From Athripsodes cinereus (lineage: Eukaryota; Arthropoda; Insecta; Trichoptera; Leptoceridae): DNA of 64,000 bases. This document shows positions 31,401 to 43,154 of the stretch, piece after piece. The stretch spans positions 2,294,001-2,358,000 of the forward strand of contig OX388312.1 of assembly GCA_947579605.1 (NCBI GenBank). The letters are read 5' to 3'. The position numbers and the translations under genes were made by a program. The notes beneath the pieces were generated by a model. That model searched no databases, was not told where the DNA came from, and saw only the letters and a list, made by a program, of their open reading frames with translations. Position 1 is the stretch's first letter. Every line of letters starts with the position of its first letter.

Positions 31401-31590
31401 CCTTTCTCTTGTGTGTATTCTGCTTAATGACAAGATCTCGAGCAGTCCCCACCCGGAGATCCGATTGGGGGACGATTTTGACTCCGGAAAATTTTACTAA
31501 AGATCTGGTCATTTTCATAACTCGTTGTTACTTTGGGATGCTACGAGAGCCTTTAATGTGGTAGCTTCCCTTGCATTCCACATTTTAATA
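28483..31590 (-). mobile_element. full-length RTE-clade LINE with its target-site duplication
   Basis: ACATTTTAATA occurs at 28483-28493 and again at 31580-31590, exactly flanking the element (28494-31579, 3086 bp). This is an 11-bp target duplication. The 5' end on the minus strand has a 61-nt leader before the frame. The 3' end has almost no untranslated region: the stop is followed by CTAAATATATATATA, a TA-repeat tail. The short length, single endonuclease/RT frame and microsatellite tail all fit RTE elements. Confidence 0.9.
28507..31518 (-). CDS. RTE-clade LINE endonuclease/reverse transcriptase, 1003 aa, intact
   Basis: The N-terminal endonuclease (about residues 50-295) is of the apurinic type that nicks the target. 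Visible active-site residues are N56 in TWNVRT, E85 in SEMRW, D192 and N194 in GDWNAVVG, and the SDH motif at 284-286. The reverse transcriptase (about 510-800) has D646 in FIDLEKAFD and the YADD box at 746-749. The C-terminal part has SILLYGCETW, a GHNIRH motif, GRGRPRDAYMDQLKRD and a final NREEWR block. BovB and the CFDP2-like proteins of insects share this arrangement. The protein would copy its own RNA at the nicked target. No stop or frameshift interrupts it and its length is usual for RTE proteins. I took the first Met; MTRSL at residue 3 is an alternative. Minor frames on the other strand here are shadows. Confidence 0.93.
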   Translation of the reverse strand: MKMTRSLVKFSGVKIVPQSDLRVGTARDLVIKQNTHKRKEVRRNRNSTQGRYATWNVRTLLQNGKLDNLKVEMTKMKLSALGISEMRWPNPGDMWTGNFRLIHSGSIEGKPGQGGVGIMLCKDLGRRVKGYVHYGGRIILVKLDTKPVDTILIQVYMPTSSHSDQEIEILYENIQKLLDDTKAEENVIVMGDWNAVVGEEREGSVVGAYGLGTRNDRGSRLIEFCAKNKMFIANTWFQHHYRHRYTWKSPGDRFRSQIDYILTRQRYRNQIKDCRSFAGPDIDSDHNMVVAETILKFKRLEKRTTKRWDLKQLKIKEVKEKYDEKTKICDFESNESIDKVWGKIKEKITTAADEVLEKKKPQARKEWITDDILEMIEKRRNLKNSKTEEGKKEYKALRNKINRESKLRKECYLQEKCKNINRNIKQRKFETAYSEVKNFFNDKTQPRCAIQDKNGKLLFEDELIVKRWKEYLEQLYKGKNIVKESKALEAEYDVENNGDDILRSEFDIALAKLKDGKAPGIDLIPSELLKCAGKGMLDTLYKLVCKIYNTGEIPEDFAKCLIRALPKKAGTTKCEQHRTLSMISHASKILTNIIMKRAENKINETLSEDQFGFRKETGTRDAILSLRLTLEKRITINKNTYIAFIDLEKAFDKVEWEQLFNTLNQIGMSYKDRRAIWSLYKNEMAVIKSGESCAEARVEQGVRQGCSMSPALFNCYIQRAIDELREEMKNWTGVKINGKKVDMIRYADDIALLADSEMELNEALGKLESILLSKYNMKINKEKTKCMVVGREEATANIALNGVSIKQVSEFVYLGSRINQDGRSKAEIVSRINQARIAFNKKSKILESPNIDLSVRKNLTKAFVWSILLYGCETWTISKSESGRLAAFEMWCYRRMLKIHWSEHVENEEVLTRVGEKRQLLKRISQQRANWIGHNIRHPGLLIAIAEGKTEGTNGRGRPRDAYMDQLKRDMNCGSYVELKRLAENREEWRRKTKLVADQSNGL

Positions 31591-32028
31591 GATAAAATAA
31601 TTATTATAATAGTTTTATTTGTCTGTATATAATTATATATTATCTTATAAATAATAAGATGATCTGAATCATTCAATCCTTTCTTATCTTATAATATAAT
31701 CAGTATCAAATCATGTGACATGGGACAACATTCGTATTAACAGGGTAGAATTGGAATTAATAATATTATAATATCAGTGTATTTTATTTTTTATTGACAA
31801 AGAGGTAACTTTAATTCTTAAGGCTATGAAGAATGTTTGGAGTAATAAAACTGCCTTCGATTGAAGAGCACCCACCGACCCCACGGATATCGCAGAGGTA
31901 TAGATAGGGACTTCCTTTTTTCCGAAATTCTACACTTGTAAATCTTGCCCACACCGTAGGCGTTGAGGACAGTCTGAAGGGAAAGTTTATTTAAATTTAT
32001 AAATTAGTGTAGCAATAAATAAATATGA

Positions 32029-32164
32029 CATTTCCAATTTAGCGATGAGAATTGGCACCCGTTCTGAATATCTACATTTATTATGACATGGAGATGAAGG
32101 CCTGTATGTTTTATTACACGCAGTTTGTCTGCTGGTACCCCTATTTGTGGAATATAACGTGGAC
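32029..32164 (+). repeat. RTE-tail SINE, 5'-truncated
   Basis: CATTTCCAATTTAGCGATGA through CACCCGTTCTGAATATC to CTGCTGGTACCCCTATTTGT and GGAATATAACGTGGA. It is followed 70 bases on by an inverted copy. Confidence 0.6.
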
Positions 32165-32233
32165 GTAAATATAGATAGATCTAATCAACATAAAATTGTA
32201 CACTTGCTGGTTACCACTACTATTATTACTGCT

Positions 32234-32476
32234 ATCATTAGGCATTTCCCACAACTGGGGTAGCCAGCAGACCAAGTGTATGTTATAAAAACGGAAGATG
32301 TCCTCTCTGTTCTAACAAAAAAAAAACATCAAGATGAGTCCTAAGAAACCTCGTCGATAAATAAATTTAAGTTGTAAGATATAATTATTTATTTTCGATC
32401 ACCCGCCTTTCACAGGACACTCGAAAATTTACAGGAAAGAGTGGAAGACTGATTTTATACCGGGTGCATCACGGAT
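32234..32476 (-). repeat. RTE-tail SINE, full length
   Basis: GGCATTTCCCACAACTGGGG and GTAGCCAGCAGACCAAGTG at the left; ACAGGACACTCGAAAATTTA and ACCGGGTGCATCACGGATA at the right. Together with 32029 it forms an inverted pair. Confidence 0.75.
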
Positions 32477-33060
32477 AATCACGGTTTCTCAAAATGAATT
32501 TTGTCCAGATATTAATATTTAGTTATTATTATTTAATTGAACAAAACATTTTTGCACCAAATACGCTCCTCTTTTCTGGTTATTTTATCCCAGGACAGTT
32601 CCATTGACGGCTGGTGACATCCTAGCACGTTGTCTTGTCAATATTAAACTTGTTATATTTTTTTTTATTTCTATATTATTATAAATAAATACAAAGACAA
32701 TCATATTGATTTTATAATTATTAGTTTGATATACAGATATCCAATATCACTCATTCAATGTAGTTTTTTTTTAATTTTATTTATAATATATATCTACCAA
32801 TACAAAAATGACATTTCCTTTTGTAGAATATGAAACAAGACATTTAACATTGAATCTAATTTATGTCGTTTCATATCCAATTAATTTAATTATTTTTAAA
32901 TTGATTTTTTCATAATTAATTGAAATAAATCATTGTTTGATTGGCGATAATTTAGGCCAATCTGAATCATTGACTTTTAATTTAGAGTGAAAATTTTAAT
33001 GAATAATTAATTGGTAGTGCGACAAATTAAATTTTGCTACCAATATAATTTCATATTATC

Positions 33061-33312
33061 AATCAGTCTCAAACGATCGTTGGTGCAAAAAGGTACTTTC
33101 AAATCTCCCTCGAGTCTCTCGTTGTAGATGCATTAATAAAACTATGTTAGTGTTGATACAGAATATTATATAGATGATCCATATATTAGAAGTACACCTT
33201 TTTACAACAATCACCACCGGTGTTTCAGACTTGAAGGACATTCATTATTTTTTTTCCACTCGCAGGAGATATGAACGTATCTTTTTGAACCAACTCTCGT
33301 TTAAAACTGATT
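33061..33312. mobile_element. candidate MITE, 252 bp, with about 55-bp imperfect inverted repeats
   Basis: Left arm: AATCAGTCTCAAACGATCGT, TGGTGCAAAAAGGTAC. Right arm read on the minus strand: AATCAGTTTTAAACGAGAGT, TGGTTCAAAAAGATAC. The similarity continues towards the centre (CTCCCTCGAG and CTCCTGCGAG). No target duplication is clear. Confidence 0.6.
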
Positions 33313-33716
33313 CATGTGATTTTATATTAGTTACATTACCAATTTTCCTTTCAATTTCCAATTTACATCAAATAAAGGTTATTGTACTAAACCTATCTTT
33401 CCTCAGAGAGAAAAAATAATAAATAATATATTGGATATTCCATTTACTCTGTTTCTAAGAGGTTATTTTTTTTTGGTTTTGCTCGCATTATCTGCAAATT
33501 CTGGTAATAAATAAAATGCATACAACTGTTTTTATCCAAAACGTGCTCAATGCATTCAAGATTGCAAAGAGGGTATTGGCTACCATGATCTGGTGAATAC
33601 AACTATAGCGGATATATACGTGTGTACAGACCCAAATATTCCTACTATTTTTTTTTTTAATTCAAGTATCCAATGAGTTTAGTGATGTACCTTATCTTGC
33701 AAGTTTAAGAACAATA

Positions 33717-34255
33717 ATGCGGTGTTCTCACTTTGGCGAATATCGCCAGGGCACCAAAATATCGTCAGCCATTTGAACCGTGTGAACAAAATGACAGCTA
33801 GTCTGAAACGATAAAAAACAGTAGAAACGATATCGTCTCGAGTTGACCACCTTTCAACATTTTCGGCCGATTGAACGATTTGCGCATGCGCAGATATGCG
33901 CGGCGTTCGTATCTGTGGTAAAAACTTTAAAACCTATAAATTTTATTATGTTTCCCGCTTCGAGACAGCTGTTATCTTTGTTGTTGGTTGTGGCGTTTGT
34001 TTCCCTAATTAAAAGGGGCCTTAAACTCTGCTATAACATTTTCGACTAAAAATAAACACTTCGCGATCTCCATCTCGACGTCCGCCATTTTGAAAACAGT
34101 GTCAAAATCAAAGCGCATCTGACAGATCGTTTCTATATCGGTGGACTGTGTGAACAGGTGTGACGATCAATGGATGTCCGGCGAATTTTGTTTTTTCACC
34201 TGGCTATATATTTTGAAATTCGCCTGGCGATATTCGCCAAATGTGAACACCCCAT
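33717..34255. mobile_element. DNA transposon-like inverted-repeat element, about 540 bp
   Basis: The left end GGTGTTCTCACTTTGGCGAA, TATCGCCAGG is matched by the inverse of the right end (GGTGTTCACATTTGGCGAAT, ATCGCCAGG). The interior is less A+T-rich than the surroundings and has CGCATGCGCAGATATGCGCG and a CCGCCATTTTG block. The 68-codon frame inside has no transposase motif. The target duplication is unclear. Confidence 0.75.
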
Positions 34256-36516
34256 AACATTTTGTTGCTAATAGTAGGTACAAATAAAGAGTATCGGGTA
34301 TTAATATTATAATAATAATAACAGATACTAATAATTGTTGGTACCTACCCAGAGAGTGTGTATTATTTCCCTAGTATTGTGGTTATTATTCTCATGTATG
34401 CGGATCGTTAATTCGATTAGGTAACGCCCATATAATTATACATTTTTCTGTATCAAAACTAGGTAGATACTTACCGATAATAACACTAAATACTGATACT
34501 TATTACCTGCTATTTAGTACTTCAATGAGAATCGTGTTGAGTTCTCTACAAACAATTCAAGTACTTTTCGAGTAAAATATTTCGGGTACTTTTAAGTATT
34601 TTTATCGAGTAAATTGGGTCGTTACTCTGAATACATTTCATAAGAAGATGTAACGACATTACTTAGACAATGCATTGGTTTTTATTTTGGAATAGTAGAA
34701 TTTGTATTAATGTAGAAGAAGTGTAAGAAGTATACAAGGATAGATATAGGTATATTCCTTTCTCTATATCTATCCCACCTGGATATATTAATTATAGTAA
34801 AGTACTTAAGTACCCAATGCACAAAATTTGTATCGAATATTGTTGATAATATTCAGAAATACTTGATTAGAAGATAATTGTGTAAATATTTTAAGGCACA
34901 TCAGATTATTTTGTAAGTAGATATGTTTTAGGAATAAAATTTGATTATTTTAATAATATTTGGAAGTAGTTTTTTTCTATTTATTCATTTTTTATTTTCC
35001 AACAATATCAAACTTAACAACAACAAAAATCAATACAACTAAACATAAATATTTCCTAACCTTATTAAATGTTTTTTCTTAAAATAATAATAAGAAATTG
35101 AATTTACTGCCTCACTAGATATTTATCTTTTCCAAGGCAGTACTATCTAGTATTTTGATTACTAAATTTCGGGTACGTTGTTAGAACCGATTTATAGTTA
35201 GAACCAACCTTTATTTTTTTTTTTAAAAAATTACAGGTCTTAGAATAATCGTATTGCGTTTAATTTTGAATGAATGGGCACAAATATACTTAAAAAGTAA
35301 AAATAGATTTCTTTCAAAAGAACCTGAATTTCTTTAAGATTTTCACACCTATAATACAATTATGACTGTATCTGCAATACATAATAATTAATACATATTA
35401 CAGATAGCGATATGAAATAATAACATAAACTCGCCAGCAACCCATTGAATACTAATAACTAAATTTGTTTTATTTAAATGAGAACCATTTGAGACATATG
35501 TACTTATTGTGAGAAGTCATTAATTCTATTCCACAAAATATGTATTTCTTATCAGATGGGTACGTACATATAGGTATATAACTGGATGGAAAATGCTTTT
35601 TGAATAAGTTGTTGAAATTTATTTTAAATTTATATTTTTTTTATTTTATTTTTTTTATTTTAAATTTATATTGTAAACATATATTTTTTATGATTACTTA
35701 CCTAGGTACATATATTATATTTTTGAGATACTAATTTTGTCATTTTTTCAATAATTAAGTAAGAAATGTAAAACTGTTTCTGTTTTGTATTTATCTAATA
35801 ATTGCTCTGTGTCTTTTAAAAAATAATACTTTTTTATACATGTCTTGTATGTTAAATGTAAAACTTAGGCTTAGGCCTTCAATGTCTGTAAATAAAATAA
35901 AATAAAATACCACACATAGTTTTTTTAGGTTGGTATTTAAGGTTTGTAAAAATAATAATAATAATAACACCTAATCTGATACGTACCAATGATTCGTTTG
36001 AGTATTTTCTCAGTGTAATTGTAAAAATATCCGTACCTACTTTTCTACAAGTATTCATAATTGCAGCCTTCTGTAGAGTAATATAATGTTGCTTGTGCTA
36101 GTGCCAATATGTTCAAACTATTGAGAAGATAATGTGGTATGATAAAACTATTGGAACTATTGTATCATGTTTCATTTATTATAATTATTATTTTAATTAT
36201 AAAATTTATTCATTTATTCCAAAAATAATTTAAATTCAAACAAATCCAGTTTTTGTTGTGTTTGCACGCGTAATTTAACATGAATTATTTTAATTCAAAA
36301 TATTAATATTATTATTAATATGTTTTTATGAACAAATTATTTAATACACATATTATATACATACTTACATTATTTAGACAATTCTTTATAAATCAAATTT
36401 ACAACAATATCATCTCCATTTTTTTTTATATTTCTTTTAAAACGTCGCCTTAAACAAAGACAGTTTCCAAAACCATTCTGAAAGTCTTTATTTATTTATT
36501 TAAAAGAGACACACAC

Positions 36517-36547
<31 letters not shown>

Positions 36548-36798
36548 TGACGAAACATTTATAAAAATAAGAAAAAAGACACATCAATCTTCTCAGGCCA
36601 ACCCCCAATTAGGCGTGTCTACAGCATGCACGTAAAAAAAATTATGCAAAAAAAAAAGGTAAATATATATGGGTAAAAAACAAACTATTTTGACACCGAG
36701 AGGATGACCTTTATATTTATTAAATGCTGTTGATCCTGTGGCAATCCCATTTGTCATTGTGTGAAGAGATGAATTTTAGTATAAAATTAACAAGACAA
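34256..36798. other. A+T-rich intronic sequence, no gene seen
   Basis: GTACTTTTCGAGTAAAATAT near 34560 and AAAGTACTTAAGTACCC near 34800 recall ends of some hAT-like MITEs, but no pair can be defined. A small hairpin (GGATAGATATAGG/CTATATCTATCC) lies at about 34739-34776. TAAAATAAAATAAAAT at 35894 looks like the poly(A) end of a retroposon. An AAT run lies at 35951 and an AC run at 36511-36543. Confidence 0.5.
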
Positions 36799-37040
36799 TA
36801 AATAATCATTTGCTGTTTCATTTCATAAACTTAAGATGCCAATGGTCTCCTTCGCGCTTATACTTATTATAAGTATTGCTTATTATTTACATCTGACTTT
36901 GTCGTAAATATGTGACTACCATTGCAGGGTAACAACTGGCTGGTAAACTAACCATTGAATTTATAAGAGCCAGAATGCCCAGTGCATTAAAAAAAGTCTC
37001 AAAAGGACCCCTATACAATAAAAAAAAACAATGAATGTCT
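36799..37040 (+). repeat. dispersed repeat, copy 1 of 2
   Basis: TGCTGTTTCA, ATGCCAATGGTCTCCTTC and AAAAAAACAATGAATGTC occur in the same order at 38400-38560. The class is unknown. Confidence 0.4.
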
Positions 37041-37435
37041 AGTAAGTACTAGAACTGATTTGACTGATGTGAGTGAGATATGGAGTTAGATTATTTAAAA
37101 TTACAACAATTAAAAGATTTTCTATCTTATTTTATTTTCAAATCCAACATAATAAAAATATAACAACAATAGAAAAATTCATGTAGAAACATAATATTAT
37201 TATTGTGTTCATAATATTAATAAAATAATTGCACGTGTTTGTATGTATGTAAATCCGTATGAGCATCACTCATCGCCCTAAACTCAATTACTATTGTATG
37301 TATGTTACAATAATATAATAGATAATCGTTCATTTAACGCCAAGAATTATTAACAAAATTATAATAACATCTACATACTGTTGAGTTTGAAGCAACTTTA
37401 TTCAAAAATAAAACTTTATTGTATTGTAAATTAAA

Positions 37436-37535
37436 CACACAAATTTACCATTATAAGGTCTAGAAAAGACAATGTCACCTTATTTGGTAGCGCCCCGGAC
37501 GGGACACGAACCCACAACCCATTGATTGTGTTGTA
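37436..37535 (-). repeat. tRNA-derived SINE (family GGTGACG)
   Basis: On the minus strand: ATGGGTTGTGGGTTCGTGTC, CCGTCCGGGGCGCTACCAAA, TAAGGTGACATTGTCTTTTC. GGGTTCGTGTCCCG is a good B box. The A-box half is missing. Confidence 0.65.
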
Positions 37536-37878
37536 TTTTAAACCAAACACTTAATTGTTTGAAATATTTTGATTTTCTGATAACAAAACCAATCACACAA
37601 TTCGAGTGTAGAACCATGTTTACACCTCGTAACATTGTGAAAAATCTAATTGGAAGTAGTGAGAAAGGCGTTTTAATGCTTACAATTAATGTGCTCTCGG
37701 CTGGCTCAAGTGATCACTTTCGGTGTTCATGGATAAGGAAAATACCAATTCCGCCATTCTCCTGTTACGATAAAAGATCCACCAATCGAGAAACTCGTAA
37801 ATCAAACCATTGAAGCAAATATTTTTTGGTATCTAGATATTTCAGATTTTGAATGGATCTATCATAAATACATACTCC

Positions 37879-38040
37879 ATGACGGCCTTTTCCACAAGTG
37901 CAGTTGAATAATATTCAATGTAATAAACATGAATGTCGTCTTTTGCGTTCAAAAAAAAATTAAGACACTCAGGGTGAGTGGTATGTCTCATCGCTGAACT
38001 GAAGATTTTAAATGTCTTGAAGCGTGATGTTTTATTATAT
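37879..38040 (-). repeat. RTE-tail SINE, 5'-truncated
   Basis: CATGACGGCCTTTTCCACAA, TTAAGACACTCAGGGTGAGT, TCTCATCGCTGAACTGAAGA. The part that would carry GGACACTCGAAAAC is missing. Confidence 0.65.
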
Positions 38041-41000
38041 GTTAGTACAACTATAAAAAATTGTATAGCTATTATATTATTACTTATAATATAACTTGTA
38101 GATATTACAAGCAGCAAGATATAGCACGAATCTGTCCTTCATTGCACCGATAATGATATGGGATACCTTCATCTCTTTACCTACCCTACCGCCCCCTAGA
38201 ATACATACATTCACTAATGACAGTTCTGCAAGTATTTATAGACATGCCTTGAAACTAAAGTCACTGTGATATTATAAAAATACCAAAGTGACCAAAAATA
38301 ACAATATTTCGTCCACCAGGATTTCGACGGCCTGGAACCGTAGACCTAATAGCGTGGTAACGCAGAACAAAGAATGTTTTAATCAAAGATCAAATGGTTT
38401 TAATATTCATAATAATATGCTGTTTCACTCTATCACATAAAAATACCAATGGTCTCTTTTCTACTCATGCTTACTTATCAGAAATCCTATATACCTACCT
38501 TTAAAGCCATAAGAAAACCTTTACAACAACAAAAAAAAACAATGAATGTCCTTTAAATCTGCAATACAATAATGTACCTATATGAACAAAATGTGATGAT
38601 TGTTATAAACAGGTGCACTTCTAATATTAATATATTTTGATTCATTGAGTAACGAGGTGTTTGATGTTTTGTAATTCTTTTTGGATAGAGAGCAGTTTTA
38701 AAAAAAATTGTTTGGGACTAGCTCGATCTGTACGAATTGCCCATTAATATGTTATAGCAACAATAATAATAAGAAAAGAGCAACACAGTCATGTTTGTGG
38801 ACAAAAAAATAGGTGACTGTCAAACTTCACAGTTCTTTTATCATTGCTCTCTCAGACATCAGAATTTTTAAGATACTATGATATAACACAAGTACAAGAT
38901 ACACGGTTGGAATTACATTACGGGTCTGGTGCCTCCCTTGTTTGATTTTATATTTCCGACCACGTCCGACTTCTGCCAACACCTACCCTTAAAAACCCAC
39001 CCTTATATCTTCTCTCCATGTCGCCTTTTACTTGAGAAACTTCTTCCATTTCTAATAATACTTATTCTACCTATATTTCTAATATTTTTTCCTTTCCTTG
39101 TACACTACTACTTAATAATATATTTTCGTCGCTCTCAGTATTCTTTTATTGGGGTATTAAGTGGTATAATTTTTTCCATATTATTATTGAGACTAGCATA
39201 ATTTGCTCAGCGCATTTTTTTTATAACTTAACATCCGTACCCTATAGAAAAAGTTTTGACTAATTATTGTTTTAAGAAATATTGTATTTGAATAAAAATT
39301 AATATACCTATATGAATTTTGCAAAAAAGACAATGTTTACTTTTTCTACATAAATTTTTGACTTGAGGGTTAAATCAGCCTTCATCCACCATTTGCAAGC
39401 ACTTAAGAGGATTTCACGAGTTCATCTAAAATATATTTAACATTTTGAGACCCAATCATGTAAACACGTAAGACAAAAAATGGCAACTAGATTCCCATCG
39501 AAAAAGTAAGACTTTAGTTGTCGTTTTTTTCTTCTGATTAATCTCCAATTAGTAGATGACGTTTAGAATCAGAATAACCCAGTTATTTTAAGGAGTCATA
39601 CAAAATAAGACAAACATACAAACAATCAACAAAAAATAAAATATCAAATACATTTTATTCAAATTTGAATAACTGTCTTCATTTTTCCGGCACCCTCATT
39701 TGATTTTTTTCATTCTCGTAAGAGCCACGATGTCACCCTTGCGGGGTGCCGCTTGTCTTGTCATCCTTTATACAAATGATCCCATCTTTAAGCCATAATG
39801 TTATTGCGATTTTTGTACATTTATTGCTTGCATATTATTTTTTATGCTCTCCCGTCTCTCGCCCCCCTTAAAGACGTTCATTACTCTCAACAAATGGTCC
39901 CTGAAATGTCTTTGTAACTTTGTTATGTACGCAATAATAATAATAGTAATTGTCGTTTTTCTAATTCTTTAAAAAATAAAGATGAAAATATTTCTTTAAA
40001 TTTTACAGCACACTTAAATGTGAAAAGTATTCAAATTGTAATTGAAGTAATCATTGTGAAAGATTTTTTTTTCTTTTGCTTATTCTTTTTTCAAACATCT
40101 TTCTACTTATGGACATACATAGGCTTCTTATAATCTCCAATCGATTATTTCTTTCTCGTGTGTTTTTCTATCAGTTTTTTATAACAAACAACTAAGATTT
40201 GTCTAAAATTTTCTATTTTAGTAGAGTCGAGCCATTATTTATTTGAATTCATTACTTTCTTCAGCTCATTTAGAGAAAAAATTTATATTTCATAGACTGT
40301 ATGAATTTTACACTTTTGTGCTATGACTATCTATTCCTTGTGAGATAGGCAGAGAGGGAAAATACAAGCATAGTCTATCTAATGAATTCTTAACCTTTTT
40401 TACATTAAATACATTTTTTAAATTAATGAAATAAAAACAGCACAAATCAACAAAAAAACCCGAGCTAAACAATGCAACCAAATGTACACAAAACATATTT
40501 GTACATCAAAACACCCTTAACATTTATTTTTCAAAATTTAAACGCCTCCCTATCACACTCCCTCTGGTACTTCATATTAGATATATTTTATTATTATACG
40601 TCGACATGAGTTAAATAGCTATTTGTCATTTGTATATGTCGTCTCTTTTTATTCCATTACGATTCGTTTGTTGTCTTTGTTCTTTTCGCTACGAATTCAA
40701 ACTCCATCTCTTTCTGTTGTATTGGTACGATATATTTTTATCTCTTTTCTTTTTTTGTGTACCATCTGTTGACTACATTTGTATATCATTTTTTATAATG
40801 AGACAAAGTGTTTTGGTGACATAATATTGGGCTTATGACGTACTTATGGGAACATTTTTTATATTTTATATCACTGGGGATTCGCGAGTGTTCATCAATA
40901 ATAAAAATTTACTGATGTTTTGTTTTTAATGAACTTGCCCATTTTTCAAAATGTTTGTAATGGGGGTGGAGGGAAGAGTGCGGGACAAGGAATATTGAAA

Positions 41001-42939
41001 TAATAACATACCTATAAACAACAAGATTTATTTTTATATATTTTGTCTTGATTGTATTGCAGTGAAGTATGTTTTGCCTCTCATTCTAAATGCTTTCGTT
41101 CTTCTGTTTCTTTATTTTTTGGTGTACAATGTCTCGTTTAATTTAAATTCTTTGTTTTTTTTTTCAAAATTATATAAAAAATGACAAAAATATTCGTTTT
41201 GTCAACCGTTCGATGGTACTGCCACATGTTAATTTAACACAAATATTTCTTCTTCTTCTCGGTTGTTTCCTCAGTGCTGAAGATTTTGAACATATTTTTT
41301 ATAAATATGAAAAACTGCTTCCAGTGATCCCGGTCATCAGTTCATTGCAACACCTCATGCGAAGTCCCTCCTGTTCCCTCCTTCGCCTTCGCGTCACTCC
41401 ATCTAATCGCTCCGCGTCCCTTACTTCTGTTGCCATCCATACCCCCACAATCATTTATACCTATATTAAAAATAAATCTTAAAAATAATAGGTCGTCATT
41501 TATATGCCTTGAATAATTTCTATTAATCAACAATAGTACGTTTAATATATTTTTTTTAAATTTCATGTTTTTTTTATGACTTAACCCTTAAAAGCCTCGC
41601 ACACGATTCAAATTGTCATCAAACACGTTTGTTAAAAAAATTACGTCACAACCAATTTGCCTACACTTCATCACCACCATTTAAATAATACATATTTTAG
41701 TTGTCTATCACGCGTGTATGCGTATTATTAAGGGGACGTATAACAACGTAAAGTAATAATTGTCAAAAATCCAATCTACACAAACTATGTTTTTCTTTTC
41801 ATATAAAAAGTTTTTGATTAATCTTCGTACACCAGAGGTGGGCATACTAATACCATCAGTGATCTACAACAATAAAATTAGACGACAAGCAACAAAAAAA
41901 CTCAGATTCCAAAATTGTATCATTTCCCTTGCGCTCTAAGTACCTATCTACTTTTCTTTCTATGGTTCATATATTTATTTTTTATTTTTGGTATGATTCT
42001 TCATCTTTACCACGTAACTGTTTCAATTTATTATATGGACAGAACGCAAATAGATAAATAAGTACAAATAGCGCGTGCGCATCCAAAACAGCAAGAACTG
42101 AACTTACGTCTGTAGCAAACTTCACTACGTATGAATTATGATGTTGCCACTGGTAAAAAAAATTTGAACAATACTACCAGTAATATAAACAATAAAAAAA
42201 GTCGATAATACGATATAACTTTAATAATATGTAATTTAGACCTTTTTTCAGTGAATAATAATTTATTATTATTTTTTTCTCAGAAATATTTTCAACATCA
42301 AATATAACATTTTCACAATTATATTTGTACAGTTCAATATTACCTCACTGGGTTTGCACCCGTATCGAGGTAAAATTTAATGAAACAATTATAATTTTTA
42401 AAAAATTACAAAAAATAGGAAAATTATTTTGGCTAACCTCTGTATATATAACCTTAAAATACGTATAATTTAAAAATGTAGTTCTATAGTAATTGCACTT
42501 ATATTATAGATACATATTAAGGTTGTTTATACCTGTTGTTATGATATTGTGTGTTATGTTGGTGATACACGTCTTGGAATGAGTTTGATCATAAATCATT
42601 ATTCCATCCGTCATCAATTGGTTGGATTGATACTAATTATAATAAGCATCACGTTTTGTTGTTTCAAATCATTCCAATGATAATTAATATTTCTCACGTT
42701 ACATTCACGACCGGACATGCTTGACCACTATGTTATTACTAGTTTTGAGGTTTGGAAGTTAATTAAGAAAGCGAATGACATATTTTTAACAATCTATAAA
42801 TTCAAAATCGCTCAATATTAGGTGGAATATCTGAAAAAATTATTTTAAAAATAGGCAACTGTCAATAAAATTGAATTGTAGATATATGGTACTCGTATGT
42901 ATAGGTGTGTAAATTTTCAATACAACTACTAGTACTTCT
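38041..42939. other. A+T-rich intronic sequence, no gene seen
   Basis: Almost 5 kb. Copy 2 of the repeat at 36799 lies at about 38400-38560. A pyrimidine-rich patch at 38930-39080 yields an 89-codon frame with no domain. Small frames at 40630 and 41213 (plus) are low-complexity. Nothing else is recognised. Confidence 0.5.
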
Positions 42940-43154
42940 GCTATACCTGCATACCAGCTGCATGACTGTGATAAACATGCAAGCTGTCCTCTCCGTGCCA
43001 ATAAAAAAATCAAGACATCCAAGACGGGTGAAAAACCTCATCATTAAAATTAAGATGTAAAATTTATTTATTTTGTCTTTTACAGTCTACAGGACACTCA
43101 TAAACTTATGGAAAAGAGTGTAAGACCAATTCTTTACCAAGTGGTCCACGGTAC
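42940..43154 (-). repeat. RTE-tail SINE, nearly full length
   Basis: AAACATGCAAGCTGTCCTCT, CCGTGCCAATAAAA, CTACAGGACACTCATAAACT and AAGACCAATTCTTTACCAAG match the family. The extreme 3' end (TACCATCACGG side) is degraded. Confidence 0.75.

Noticed and set aside
34540..34820. hAT-like MITE based on GTACTTTTCGAGTA and AAGTACTTAAGTACC
   Set aside because: The two ends do not form a defined inverted pair and no duplication is seen.
36511..36543. CRISPR-like or satellite array
   Set aside because: It is a simple AC microsatellite; no regularly spaced repeats exist anywhere in the window.
38929..39201. 89-codon plus-strand frame
   Set aside because: Pyrimidine-rich low-complexity sequence with no domain or splice context.
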